From: a virus
Reading direction: 5' to 3' (one strand)
IMG/VR virus record: IMGVR_UViG_3300050192_000220
Coordinates: 1-46,194 of that record
Length of the DNA: 46,194 nt
The notes beneath the pieces were generated by a model. The model was not told the DNA's origin. It ran no database searches and saw nothing but the letters and a program-made list of their open reading frames with translations. The position numbers and the translations under genes are program-made. Every line of letters begins with the position of its first letter. Positions within the stretch are counted from its first letter, which is position 1. This document shows, one piece after another, positions 13,105 to 21,473 of this stretch.

Positions 13105-14493
13105 ATGACGAACCAAGTAGGGCGCCCCCGTAAGAAGATCACTCCGGAACAAGTCAAGATTGAGCTGACGGTAAACAAGCTGTCGATCGCGGAGATCGCA
13201 GTAAAGTACGACGTGAGCCGGGACACCGTGGAGCGCCGCATCAAGCAGGCCAACTCGCCGTCGAAGTCGAAGAAGAGTCTGGTCGGCAAGGTCGCCGCCG
13301 GCTTGAAGCAGATTCTCAATCCCAAGGCTGAGAAGGCCGCCCGGCAGGACAGCATGTATGCCCGCGCCATCCTCTCGGAGCGGACCCGCAAGGCCGACTG
13401 GAGCATCACCAAGGAGCAGTGCATCGAGGACTTGCGCAAGGTCCAGGAAGACCACATCGACTCCTTCATCTCCCGCAACTTCTACCGGGTCCACGGCAAG
13501 TACAGCGATTCGACCTGGAGCCAGCACTTCGGCACCTTCCACCAGTTCAAGCGCAGCGCCTCCCTCGAGCTCTCGCGCTCCCAGCACCACCTTGAGAAGA
13601 AGACCGCGCGCCACGCCCACCTGGACGTTTACCGCAAGTTCTTCACCGAAGAGGTCGCTCCCTGGATCGGCAAGTACGAGGTGAAGCACGACAACGGTCG
13701 CATCAAGACCGTTCTGGTCGGATCGGACTTCCACGACGTCGAAGTGGATCCATTCGTCCTGTCCGTCTTCATTGATACCGCCAAGCGGGTCCAGCCGGAC
13801 ATCATCGTCTTCAATGGTGATACTTATGACGAGTACGAGTTCTCCCGGTTTGACCAGGATCCGCGCCAGGTCAACATCAAGGCGCGCTACGACTTCGTGC
13901 GCGACAACATCTTCAAGCCGCTGCGCAAGGTCTGCCCGAATGCGCAGATGGACTTCATTATCGGCAACCACGAACAGCGCATCCTGAAGCTGCTCGCCGA
14001 TCGCTCGCCAGCCATGAAGGTCCTGGTCGACCTGATGGGCATTACCTTCTCGCAGCTGCTCGGCCTGGACGAGTTCCAGATCAACCTGGTCAGCAAGTCC
14101 GACTTCGCCGCCTACAACTCGAAGGAGATGCATGAGGAAGTAAAACGTAATTACAAGAAGTACTTTGACACATTCATCTGCCACCACTTCGGCGATGAAG
14201 ACTACGCCATGAGCTCGATCGGAGGCCACACCCACAAGCCTAAGCTGGTCACCAAGGTCAACGAGGTGATGGGCCCGATCTGGTCTATGACGACCGGCTC
14301 TCTCTGCAAGATCGATGCCGAGTACGTCGCCGGCAAGGCTATGTACCAGAACTCCTTCGCACTGATCCACGTCGACACCTGGAATCGTCAGGCTGCCCCC
14401 GAGCACATCATGTTCACCTCCAACATGGCGGTCGTTGGCGGCAAGTACTACTTCAGGCCCGACGAGGCCTCTGAGCTGCTCGAGGCAGCATAA
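13105..14493 (+). CDS. HTH-metallophosphoesterase
   Basis: The start (MTNQVGRPRKK) is set by CGGAG just upstream. Residues 13-50 form a helix-turn-helix (LSIAEIAVKYDVSRDTVERRI). From about residue 205 the calcineurin-like phosphoesterase motifs follow in order: GSDFHD, NGDTYDE, GNHEQR and GGHTHKP. These supply the Asp/His/Asn ligands for two metal ions. It would hydrolyse a phosphodiester or phosphomonoester; the substrate is unknown. The HTH suggests it acts on DNA. No separate small terminase is evident nearby, so it might aid packaging or DNA processing (inference). Confidence 0.85.
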   Translation: MTNQVGRPRKKITPEQVKIELTVNKLSIAEIAVKYDVSRDTVERRIKQANSPSKSKKSLVGKVAAGLKQILNPKAEKAARQDSMYARAILSERTRKADWSITKEQCIEDLRKVQEDHIDSFISRNFYRVHGKYSDSTWSQHFGTFHQFKRSASLELSRSQHHLEKKTARHAHLDVYRKFFTEEVAPWIGKYEVKHDNGRIKTVLVGSDFHDVEVDPFVLSVFIDTAKRVQPDIIVFNGDTYDEYEFSRFDQDPRQVNIKARYDFVRDNIFKPLRKVCPNAQMDFIIGNHEQRILKLLADRSPAMKVLVDLMGITFSQLLGLDEFQINLVSKSDFAAYNSKEMHEEVKRNYKKYFDTFICHHFGDEDYAMSSIGGHTHKPKLVTKVNEVMGPIWSMTTGSLCKIDAEYVAGKAMYQNSFALIHVDTWNRQAAPEHIMFTSNMAVVGGKYYFRPDEASELLEAA

Positions 14494-14502
14494 AGCCTAT
14501 CC

Positions 14503-14946
14503 ATGGATGCCGCGTTCAACGTTCATATCAGGAAGAAGGACCTGGCTGCCTTTCGGCGCCGGGTCCTTTACCATTGGCGCAAGAAGCCGAAGCACGAGTA
14601 CATGGAAGTCATTTTCATCCGGAAAGGTGTGGGCGAGTTCCATATCGAGAGCTTCCACAAACTGGAACTGACGAAGACCAGCCCTCACACGGTGGAGTAC
14701 AGAGACCTCGAGTACACGGCGCTCAAGAATGAGGCTGCCTCCAAAGGACTCAGTATAGGTTCGATCCACACCCACACCGTTTGTGACAGCGCTGCGAGCT
14801 ACCACGATCACTGCAGCGGGGTCGAGGCCGGCGACACCTTGATGGGCATCTGCGCTGTCGAGAAAGGTTCGACCGGCAAGATGACGACCAAGCTTGACTT
14901 TTGGATTCCACAGCTCCCCTGCCGAATCACCCAAATCACCACATAA
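14503..14946 (+). CDS. JAMM/MPN-motif metalloprotease-like protein
   Basis: A 147-residue single-domain protein. HTHTVCDSAASYHD (residues 89-102) matches the JAMM signature H-x-H-x10-D exactly, with His89, His91 and Asp102 and Ser99 in the usual place. Glu35 (or 45) could be the upstream catalytic Glu. JAMM enzymes are zinc isopeptidases or proteases. Known phage examples are usually domains of tail-tip proteins, whereas this one stands alone before the terminase. It follows the phosphoesterase by nine bases. Possible targets are a virion precursor or a host ubiquitin-like defence conjugate. Target unknown. Confidence 0.7.
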   Translation: MDAAFNVHIRKKDLAAFRRRVLYHWRKKPKHEYMEVIFIRKGVGEFHIESFHKLELTKTSPHTVEYRDLEYTALKNEAASKGLSIGSIHTHTVCDSAASYHDHCSGVEAGDTLMGICAVEKGSTGKMTTKLDFWIPQLPCRITQITT

Positions 14947-14957
14947 CCGGAATCTGC

Positions 14958-14970
14958 CTATACTAGCCAG
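14958..14970 (+). promoter_or_regulatory. class 2 (late) promoter copy B
   Basis: CTATACTAGCCAG lies 34 bases before the 15005 gene, in the gap after the JAMM gene. Confidence 0.6.
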
Positions 14971-15004
14971 GATCTAAAGGGCACATTCTGTCCCGAGGAC
15001 CTCA

Positions 15005-15349
15005 ATGAGCATATTCAGCGGCGCGGTAAACGGCTTTCGTTCAACAGTTTCCCGAGCCGGCAAGTTCTACAACTCGACCAACGGTCTCAAGGGCAGGGCG
15101 GTCGCCGGTTACATGGCGCGATCCGCCAAGTTGAACCCGATGAGCCTGGCTCCTGTTGCAGCAGCTGCCGCCATTGGTGTTGGTGGCGGAGCTGCGGTCG
15201 CTGGGCGCGATCACCGCGGCCGCGGAGCTGCAGCTGGCGGAGTCGCCGCCGGCGGAGGCATGGCTGCATATGGCGCCTGGAACGTCTGGAACAAGATGTC
15301 GACCGGTGCTGGCCGAATCGCCCCAGCGCTGCGTGGTTTGCTCCGTTAA
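15005..15349 (+). CDS. Gly/Ala-rich (glycine-zipper) protein, 114 aa
   Basis: GAGGA precedes the ATG. The N-terminus is basic. The centre is a long Gly/Ala segment (AAAAAIGVGGGAAVAG...GGVAAGGGMAAYG) with GxxxG spacing typical of packed membrane helices. It is the first of a run of similar proteins before TerL. Internal-virion or DNA-ejection proteins of other phages have this composition; the role here is inferred. Confidence 0.7.
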   Translation: MSIFSGAVNGFRSTVSRAGKFYNSTNGLKGRAVAGYMARSAKLNPMSLAPVAAAAAIGVGGGAAVAGRDHRGRGAAAGGVAAGGGMAAYGAWNVWNKMSTGAGRIAPALRGLLR

Positions 15350-15352
15350 CTC

Positions 15353-16111
15353 ATGGCATTCTCTCAATCATTCGCCGGGAGTCTAACGGCCCGGCTGTGG
15401 TCGAGTCCAGTCGTTGGTACTGCTGCGACCTTCGGCGCTGGCGCTGGCTTGTATGCCGGCACCTCCGATTTCATTACCACCGATGGCACCTTCGGCCAGA
15501 AAGCTGATGCCGGCGTTAGCTCTGCGAGAAAGTACGCCTTCCGGGGCGCGGCCGCTGTCGGCGGCCTCGGAGTGGCGGCTGCTCTATCCGCCAAGCTCGA
15601 CGGCTACGACGGGACCTTCACCGAATCGGTCGGCTATGGAGCTGCCAAGTTTGGCCGCGGCCGGGTCCGCTCGGCAGGGTCCTACGCCAAGACCGTCATG
15701 AACGAGCTGAAGACTCCTGGCGGCTGGAAGAGCACACTGCTGCGCCCCACCATCTCAGGCGGACTCGGAGCCGTTGTCGGTGGAGTCATCGGCAGCCAGA
15801 TCTCGGACGACCCGGCCAAAGGAGCTGTTGTTGGCACTGTCGCCGGCGCCGCCGCCGGGCTTGCCATCAACCGCGGCGTGAAGGCCAGCAAGGTCTGGTC
15901 CAAATTCGGGCCCGTAGGCAAGGTTGGGCTCATCCTGTCCGCCTCAGCTCTGATTGGCGGCGCCCTCAAGGTTGTCAACGGATCAGAACCCGACGTAGTG
16001 GATCGGCCACAGCCGGAAGATAACGGCTACGGACGTTCCGGAATCCAGGGGCGTATGGACCGCATGGGCGCCTCCGGCGACCTCGTATTCGGACTGCATA
16101 GAGCGAGGTAG
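15353..16111 (+). CDS. glycine-zipper protein, 252 aa
   Basis: Contains several hydrophobic Gly/Ala-rich segments, the clearest being GLGAVVGGVIGSQISDDPAKGAVVGTVAGAAAGLAI, a paired glycine-zipper hairpin. No enzymatic motif. It may insert into membranes or lie inside the capsid. Three bases separate it from the upstream gene. Confidence 0.7.
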   Translation: MAFSQSFAGSLTARLWSSPVVGTAATFGAGAGLYAGTSDFITTDGTFGQKADAGVSSARKYAFRGAAAVGGLGVAAALSAKLDGYDGTFTESVGYGAAKFGRGRVRSAGSYAKTVMNELKTPGGWKSTLLRPTISGGLGAVVGGVIGSQISDDPAKGAVVGTVAGAAAGLAINRGVKASKVWSKFGPVGKVGLILSASALIGGALKVVNGSEPDVVDRPQPEDNGYGRSGIQGRMDRMGASGDLVFGLHRAR

Positions 16112-16113
16112 CC

Positions 16114-16716
16114 GTGGCCAAGACAATCGACATGCCGATCACCTTTGTCGACATGCCCGGATACACGCCCCGCGCGTACCGCGCGCCGCTCGTACAGCTC
16201 CGGCTTCCGAACTCGGTGTGGGAGGCTCCGGCCGTCGCCACCGCCGAATCCTTTGCCAAGCAGATCGGGAATTCCTTTTGGAAGGGCTGGCGTTTTGCCA
16301 GTGAAGGCGCGTACTGGGGAATGCCCCTGGTGGCCATCGAAGCCGCCACCGCCAAGCGCGGGGAGATGGTTCCCACCATCGCCGCCCAGAGTATCAGCTT
16401 GGCCATGCAGCCCATCGCCTCTGGCGTCGCCGCCGTCACGCTGACTGCAACCCTGGGGCTCCCGCCGGTTGCCGCCGCTGTAGCCGGCATGCTGCTGGTC
16501 GGCTATGCCTCAGCTGAGCTGGAGCACACCCTTACGCACCGCTTGAGTGCCATTAGCCAGGCCGGCGAGCTCGCCAATCGAACTCGCTTTGGGGCTGGCT
16601 TTCTCGACACCCGTACTGCCCAGCAAAGACGTCAACGGGCAGCAACCGAACTTGCCGGCGCTCTGCCTACCTCCCGACGGTGGCTAGGACAGGAAGCCGT
16701 TTTTCTTCACAGATAA
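16114..16716 (+). CDS. membrane-like protein, 200 aa, GTG start
   Basis: The GTG start is preceded by GAGGTAGCC. A hydrophobic Ala/Gly/Val-rich middle (IASGVAAVTLTATLGLPPVAAAVAGMLLVG) predicts two membrane helices, and the C-terminus is basic. It continues the cluster of glycine-zipper proteins. Not recognised. Confidence 0.7.
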   Translation: MAKTIDMPITFVDMPGYTPRAYRAPLVQLRLPNSVWEAPAVATAESFAKQIGNSFWKGWRFASEGAYWGMPLVAIEAATAKRGEMVPTIAAQSISLAMQPIASGVAAVTLTATLGLPPVAAAVAGMLLVGYASAELEHTLTHRLSAISQAGELANRTRFGAGFLDTRTAQQRRQRAATELAGALPTSRRWLGQEAVFLHR

Positions 16717-16728
16717 TAGGAGATCCTC

Positions 16729-17130
16729 ATGGGCCGTAGTCCGTTTACCCCAGAACCTTTCATGGGCCTTCCACCTCGGTGGCGCGTGAGCGATCTCACA
16801 CCTTCGTACTCGACCCCAGTCTCGGTGGTTGCTGCCACCACGGTGGCCATCACCTCGGCTGCCATGAACCCGCAGGCGAACTCGATCGAGCTGTACCCGC
16901 AGTTCTCGAACGGCGATACCACCTGCACAATCGAAGTGCTCAATGACGACGGCACCGGCACATTCAATGTCGTCGCCACATTCAATGGAGTCAGCTTGTT
17001 CAATGCGAGCTCGTGTGTGGTTGGAGAATGGCCGACCGGCATCTCTCTGGGTGGGCGCTCGGTGAAGGTTGCCGTTTCGAACATCACCGGCACTGGAACC
17101 GTCACCGTCCTCCTGCAGCGGCTCAACTAA
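16729..17130 (+). CDS. beta-rich hypothetical virion protein, 133 aa
   Basis: AGGAGATCCTC precedes the ATG. The protein is dominated by alternating Thr/Val/Ser strands (CTIEVLNDDGTGTFNVVATFNGVS...), like a small jelly-roll or decoration protein. No family recognised. It lies between membrane-like proteins. Confidence 0.7.
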   Translation: MGRSPFTPEPFMGLPPRWRVSDLTPSYSTPVSVVAATTVAITSAAMNPQANSIELYPQFSNGDTTCTIEVLNDDGTGTFNVVATFNGVSLFNASSCVVGEWPTGISLGGRSVKVAVSNITGTGTVTVLLQRLN

Positions 17131-17140
17131 GGAGAGCCAG

Positions 17141-17380
17141 ATGGCATTCGCAACTCTGGATCAAACAGTACGGGCTGGCTCATTTGTTGGCAGCGTGACT
17201 GGCCAGGCCGTCGCCTGGAACAAGGTCCATCAGACCAACAAGAAGAGCGGTTTCGGCTTCTTCCACCGCATGGGCCGCCATGCGGGTTACAACATCGTCG
17301 GCGGAGTCGGCGGATCCGTAGCTGGCACTGCACTTGCCGCTGCCGGGTTCCTCGGCTACCACGCACTCCGTCGCAAGTAA
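17141..17380 (+). CDS. glycine-zipper protein, 79 aa
   Basis: Start MAFATLDQTVR is preceded by AAGGAGAGCCAG. A C-terminal segment (YNIVGGVGGSVAGTALAAAGFLGY) is a glycine-zipper helix followed by a basic end. It resembles the three Gly-rich products just upstream. Confidence 0.7.
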   Translation: MAFATLDQTVRAGSFVGSVTGQAVAWNKVHQTNKKSGFGFFHRMGRHAGYNIVGGVGGSVAGTALAAAGFLGYHALRRK

Positions 17381-17410
17381 CACCCGAGCGCTCTTAGGCG
17401 CCTCTCCCCT

Positions 17411-19510
17411 ATGTCAACTGGTTTTGTGACTCTGCAGCAGCTGCTTACAGGCATGCCTGCTGCGGATCAGTCATTTCTGAAGAACGTCATCGCGCGCGAT
17501 CGCAATCCGGATGGAACGGATAAGGGAATCGTGCGCCAGATGCAGAACGACATCTGCCGCAAGTGCCACACCGAGTACAAGGTCAAGTATCCGAGCCGGC
17601 CTTTCAACATCAAGTGCCGCGGCATCAATGACGAGACCTTCTTCCTCCAGAAGCAGGCTCAGATGGCCCAGCTGGATGAGGAGATGACACTCGAGCAGAT
17701 CCGGGACATCTACGACCCGGTCTACTGGGCCGAGAAGAACATCGTCGTCAAGAACGCCGACGGCGACTATGTCCCGATCCCGCTCCGCTGGTTCCAGAAG
17801 GAAACCCTGGCGTGCACTGCCACCCGCAAGGTGGACCGTTGGGGCCGCGGCATGGGCAAGACCCAGGCCGGCGTGTCCGAAGAGCTGCACATGGCTCTGA
17901 CGCGCAAAAAGCTCGAGATCATGATCGTCTGCCCACAGCAGACCCAGGCCGAGCTCTGGTACATGGAGATCCTCTGCCAGATCGAGAACTCTCCAACTCT
18001 GGCCGGCATCCTTGCCCAGCAGAAACAGTCCCCCTACTATTTCCTCCGGTTCAACAACGGATCGATCATCAAGATCTTCACGGCTGGTTCAGGTTCAGGC
18101 AAGAAGGGCGGTTCGACCCGCGGTCAGAACCCCCGCCGCATCCGCCTCGACGAGCAGGACTTCCTTGCGGAAGCCGACTACGACGCGATCATGCCGCTGT
18201 TCCGCCGCTTCAAGGAACTGACCTTCCACGGCTCGTCGACCCCGACGGGCCTGCGCGGCATGTACTACAACATGTGCCAGAAGTTCGATGAATACCGGGA
18301 GTTCTTCCACCCGATCACCGACCATCCGGACTGGACTGAGGACAAGCGCGAGACCTACATCCTCGAAGCCAAGACCATGGACCGGTTCATCCACGAGTTC
18401 CTGGCGGAGTTCGGAGATCCGACCTCTGGAGTCTTCAAGGCGTACTTCGTCGACAAGGCAATGATGTTCCACCGGCATAAGGCAATCCTGCCGGAGCCAA
18501 GCAAGCGCTACGTCATGGGCGTCGACTGGAACGGCGGCGGCACCGGCACCAGGATCTACGTTGTCGAGTACGACACCGTCACCCGGAAGCGCCGCACCGT
18601 GGATCACTCCGTGATCGACGACCCGAAGTCCACCACCGCGATGTCGATCGCCGAGATCAAGCGGCTCAACAAGAAGTGGATGTGCAACTACATCTACACC
18701 GACGCCGGCTTCGGCTTCGCTCAGGACGAACTGCTCAAGGCAGAAGGCCAGATGGCCGGCACAACCGACCTGCAGACGGCCAAGATGAAGGACATCAAGG
18801 TCATCGACTTTGGTGGCTCCCTGGAGTTCAACAAGCTGGTCCCGAACCGGACCATCGGCGAGACCAAGTACAAGGACCAGGATGAGGAGATCGAGCGCCG
18901 CACCAAGCCGTTCATGGTGGAGGGCGCCGTCATGGCATTCGAGCAGGAGATGGTTGAGATCTCCTCTGAGGACGACAAGGTCCTCGAAGAGCAGATCCGC
19001 GGCTACCGGGTGAAGACCTGGTCTAGCCACGGCGTGCCGGCCAGCTACGAGACCGACGCCGAGTCCGGAGACCATGACCTGGACGCCTGGATGCTAGCAA
19101 TGCTGGGCGTTGAAATCGAGTACGGCCTGTTTCGCACCCAGGCTGCAGTTAGACGTTTGGCTCAAATCGTTCATGTGTCAGGCTGGGGTTTGGGGCCATC
19201 CAGCTCCGCATTTCCGTCCTCTTCCCTGCCGTCTACGAACCCCGCGCCGGAAGAGACCAAGAGTGGTCTTGCCCGCCGGAGCGGTGTCCCTTCAAGGACA
19301 CCCGCTCAGGGCGCTCCTCAGAATCGAGTGCTTCACAATGGCTGCGGCGCCCAACTGGTGGCGCCTGGTCCGTCGAGCCGAGTGCAAAGCTCCGGCGGCG
19401 GCCGCGTTCCATCCCGCACCTCTGGATTCACCCCGCGCGGCGGTATGCCGAACACCTTCGGTGCTTCCCCATTCCAAGGAATCGGCCAGGGAATCCGCTT
19501 CAACCAATAA
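17411..19510 (+). CDS. terL: terminase large subunit with C-terminal extension
   Basis: The DNA-packaging motor. The ATPase has Walker A RWGRGMGKT (143-151) and Walker B IRLDEQD (about 245). The nuclease carries acidic residues in MGVDWNGG (about 368), YTDAGFG (about 429) and DHDLDAW (about 554). An N-terminal CRKC...KC cluster may bind zinc. At 699 residues it is longer than most TerL proteins. The last 120 or so residues are a Ser/Pro/Gly/Arg-rich, low-complexity tail beyond the nuclease. A promoter-like GTTTGGCTCAA lies in the coding sequence of this tail (19155). Confidence 0.95.
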   Translation: MSTGFVTLQQLLTGMPAADQSFLKNVIARDRNPDGTDKGIVRQMQNDICRKCHTEYKVKYPSRPFNIKCRGINDETFFLQKQAQMAQLDEEMTLEQIRDIYDPVYWAEKNIVVKNADGDYVPIPLRWFQKETLACTATRKVDRWGRGMGKTQAGVSEELHMALTRKKLEIMIVCPQQTQAELWYMEILCQIENSPTLAGILAQQKQSPYYFLRFNNGSIIKIFTAGSGSGKKGGSTRGQNPRRIRLDEQDFLAEADYDAIMPLFRRFKELTFHGSSTPTGLRGMYYNMCQKFDEYREFFHPITDHPDWTEDKRETYILEAKTMDRFIHEFLAEFGDPTSGVFKAYFVDKAMMFHRHKAILPEPSKRYVMGVDWNGGGTGTRIYVVEYDTVTRKRRTVDHSVIDDPKSTTAMSIAEIKRLNKKWMCNYIYTDAGFGFAQDELLKAEGQMAGTTDLQTAKMKDIKVIDFGGSLEFNKLVPNRTIGETKYKDQDEEIERRTKPFMVEGAVMAFEQEMVEISSEDDKVLEEQIRGYRVKTWSSHGVPASYETDAESGDHDLDAWMLAMLGVEIEYGLFRTQAAVRRLAQIVHVSGWGLGPSSSAFPSSSLPSTNPAPEETKSGLARRSGVPSRTPAQGAPQNRVLHNGCGAQLVAPGPSSRVQSSGGGRVPSRTSGFTPRGGMPNTFGASPFQGIGQGIRFNQ

Positions 19511-19513
19511 CTC

Positions 19514-19918
19514 ATGAGCGTTCAGACCAACATCGCCGCCGGCTACCTTAGTGCCTTTGAAGGCCCAATCGGGGTGTCCGTGATGTCGAAGCTCACGCAG
19601 TGGCCATTCCTGCAGCAGCTCGGCTTCGCTGGCACCCTGGACCAGTCATCCTCCACCTTTCACGGCCTGAAGGATTTCAACCTTCAGATGAACATGTACT
19701 CCTCGACCAACGGACTGCTGAAGATCGCCTGGAATGTCATCAAGCAGTTCGTCCTGAACAATGCTCAGGTCAAAGCCCTGGAGTACCAGGACCCGAACCT
19801 GGGCAGCGTTGGCCTTGCTTTCAAGGCCCTCACCAACTTTGGCCAGGTCTTTGCTCTGTCTCCTTCGGAGCTTGGCAGCCCTGGATCCGTCGCGACGAAG
19901 GTCGCATCGGTCCTATAA
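19514..19918 (+). CDS. hypothetical head-module protein, 134 aa
   Basis: Unrecognised, with amphipathic helices and a few aromatic residues (LTQWPFLQQLGFAG). No strong ribosome site precedes it, and it starts three bases after terL ends. Immediate proximity to terL and portal suggests a head protein. Confidence 0.65.
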   Translation: MSVQTNIAAGYLSAFEGPIGVSVMSKLTQWPFLQQLGFAGTLDQSSSTFHGLKDFNLQMNMYSSTNGLLKIAWNVIKQFVLNNAQVKALEYQDPNLGSVGLAFKALTNFGQVFALSPSELGSPGSVATKVASVL

Positions 19919-21460
19919 ATGTCATTTCTTCCATGGAACTTCTCGCGCACTCCGCCGCAGACAGTACCGTCGGCGTATGTGGCACCCGGCGGCGGCGCAA
20001 CCGTCCCCGCCGGCTCTACCACTTCGCCTTCGACTTCCGGCGCCGCGACGAATACTTCCCGTGCAGCTGCCTTGATCTCCCAGCTGAGCGACCTGGCAGG
20101 AATGTCCCAGTACCTGCAGAGCGTCATCCTGAGCCTGACCAAAGGTCTCGGCGTCACGGTCAACACCGACACGAGCCCGGAACTGGGTCAGGCCTTGAGT
20201 TCGATCTACGGATCGGTCCCCGCGGCGGTCTCGATCCCGATGTACTCTGCCCTGCTCGACGTCGAGTTCGGCGCGCAGCAGGTGCTGCTAGCCACCGGCC
20301 CGGACGCTTCGATTCAGCCCAATCCGTTTCAGCAGCAAGCCGTAATCACGATCAATAAGGCTGTCGAATCAGAACTGTCCAGTGACGGGAGTTTCGCCGC
20401 CCAGACGCCGCTGATGCTGCGGAACCTGAAAACACAGGCTGCAGCCTACACCCAGTGGCAAGCGGCGCTGGCAAAGTATCCCGCCGCCGGCGGCGCCACC
20501 GGCTCTGCCGCGGCCAATCTGATTCAGGCCTCCACTGTGGATGTCGGCGACGACGTCAATCAGGCGCTGACCGATCACATCGATGCGATGACTTCGACCT
20601 ATGCCTCTGCCTTCAGGATGATGGCAGGCACCTCGTCTGTCAGCCAGGACATTGTCAGCATCGTGGCGACCTTCGCCACTCTTTCCGTCGTTGAGCTGGC
20701 CCAGATCAAGAGCCTCTTCACCCTGGTCCAGACCACGAGCGCGGCGGAGAGCCTGCAGGACACTTCGAACGGACTCACCTCGTTCGTCTTCGTTCAGATG
20801 CTGAGCAGCGCCGCCTCTATGGTGTTCTCGCTCGACCGGGTCACCCAGATGGCCATTACCCCTCTGGGCTCGATGAGCAACAGCTTGGGGAGCGGTCTTA
20901 GCGCTGCCCAGGGCCAGGCCACGAGTCCGATGTCTGGTGTGGTCCGCCAGATCGTTCAGACCGCGAGGATCGCCTCCGGAGTTCTCTCCGGGATGCTGGC
21001 CTCTAACTCCTCGGCCGGTGGATCTCCTCCATCCGGACTCACGGCCGGCATGAACGATCTCAACACCCTTTTCGACTGGAGCCTGCAGCAGGCTAGCGGA
21101 AAGAGCACCACCACTCTTTTGTCTTTCACGAAGTTGATGGGCCGGACCCAGAACGACACCAACAGCCAGGTGCAGCTACTGTCGGTCATCAACAACCTAG
21201 GGACACTGGCATCGCTCGCCAACTCATTCCTGACCCAGAACGGCAACACCGCGGCCGCGGCCGCCCCGGCCACCCAACTGGCCACAGTCGGCGCCATCCT
21301 GGCCACCACCAACACCGGCAACGGCACAACTTACACCGTCCAGAACGGCGCGGTGACAGTCAATCCTCCGGCCGTCCCCACCCCCACTCCGGCCGCCAGC
21401 GTGGTTCTTGCCAACGCCGGCGTCTCCACCCAGCTTGCCGGCCTCAGCCAGTCTTTGTAA
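19919..21460 (+). CDS. large Ala/Ser/Thr-rich hypothetical virion protein, 513 aa
   Basis: Begins directly after the previous stop. The N-terminus is Pro/Thr/Ser-rich and disordered-looking. The body is helical with many Ala, Ser, Leu and Gln, and there is a Thr/Pro tail. No catalytic motif. Low complexity and helical content recall internal head or tape-like proteins. Its location between terL and portal fits an internal capsid protein, but it is not recognised. Confidence 0.75.
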   Translation: MSFLPWNFSRTPPQTVPSAYVAPGGGATVPAGSTTSPSTSGAATNTSRAAALISQLSDLAGMSQYLQSVILSLTKGLGVTVNTDTSPELGQALSSIYGSVPAAVSIPMYSALLDVEFGAQQVLLATGPDASIQPNPFQQQAVITINKAVESELSSDGSFAAQTPLMLRNLKTQAAAYTQWQAALAKYPAAGGATGSAAANLIQASTVDVGDDVNQALTDHIDAMTSTYASAFRMMAGTSSVSQDIVSIVATFATLSVVELAQIKSLFTLVQTTSAAESLQDTSNGLTSFVFVQMLSSAASMVFSLDRVTQMAITPLGSMSNSLGSGLSAAQGQATSPMSGVVRQIVQTARIASGVLSGMLASNSSAGGSPPSGLTAGMNDLNTLFDWSLQQASGKSTTTLLSFTKLMGRTQNDTNSQVQLLSVINNLGTLASLANSFLTQNGNTAAAAAPATQLATVGAILATTNTGNGTTYTVQNGAVTVNPPAVPTPTPAASVVLANAGVSTQLAGLSQSL

Positions 21461-21473
21461 TCGATCGGTCCCC

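Noticed and set aside
19110-19517. Separate 135-codon gene overlapping the end of terL
   Set aside because: No ribosome site, and the sequence is a shifted reading of the low-complexity terL tail. The continuous terL frame fits better.
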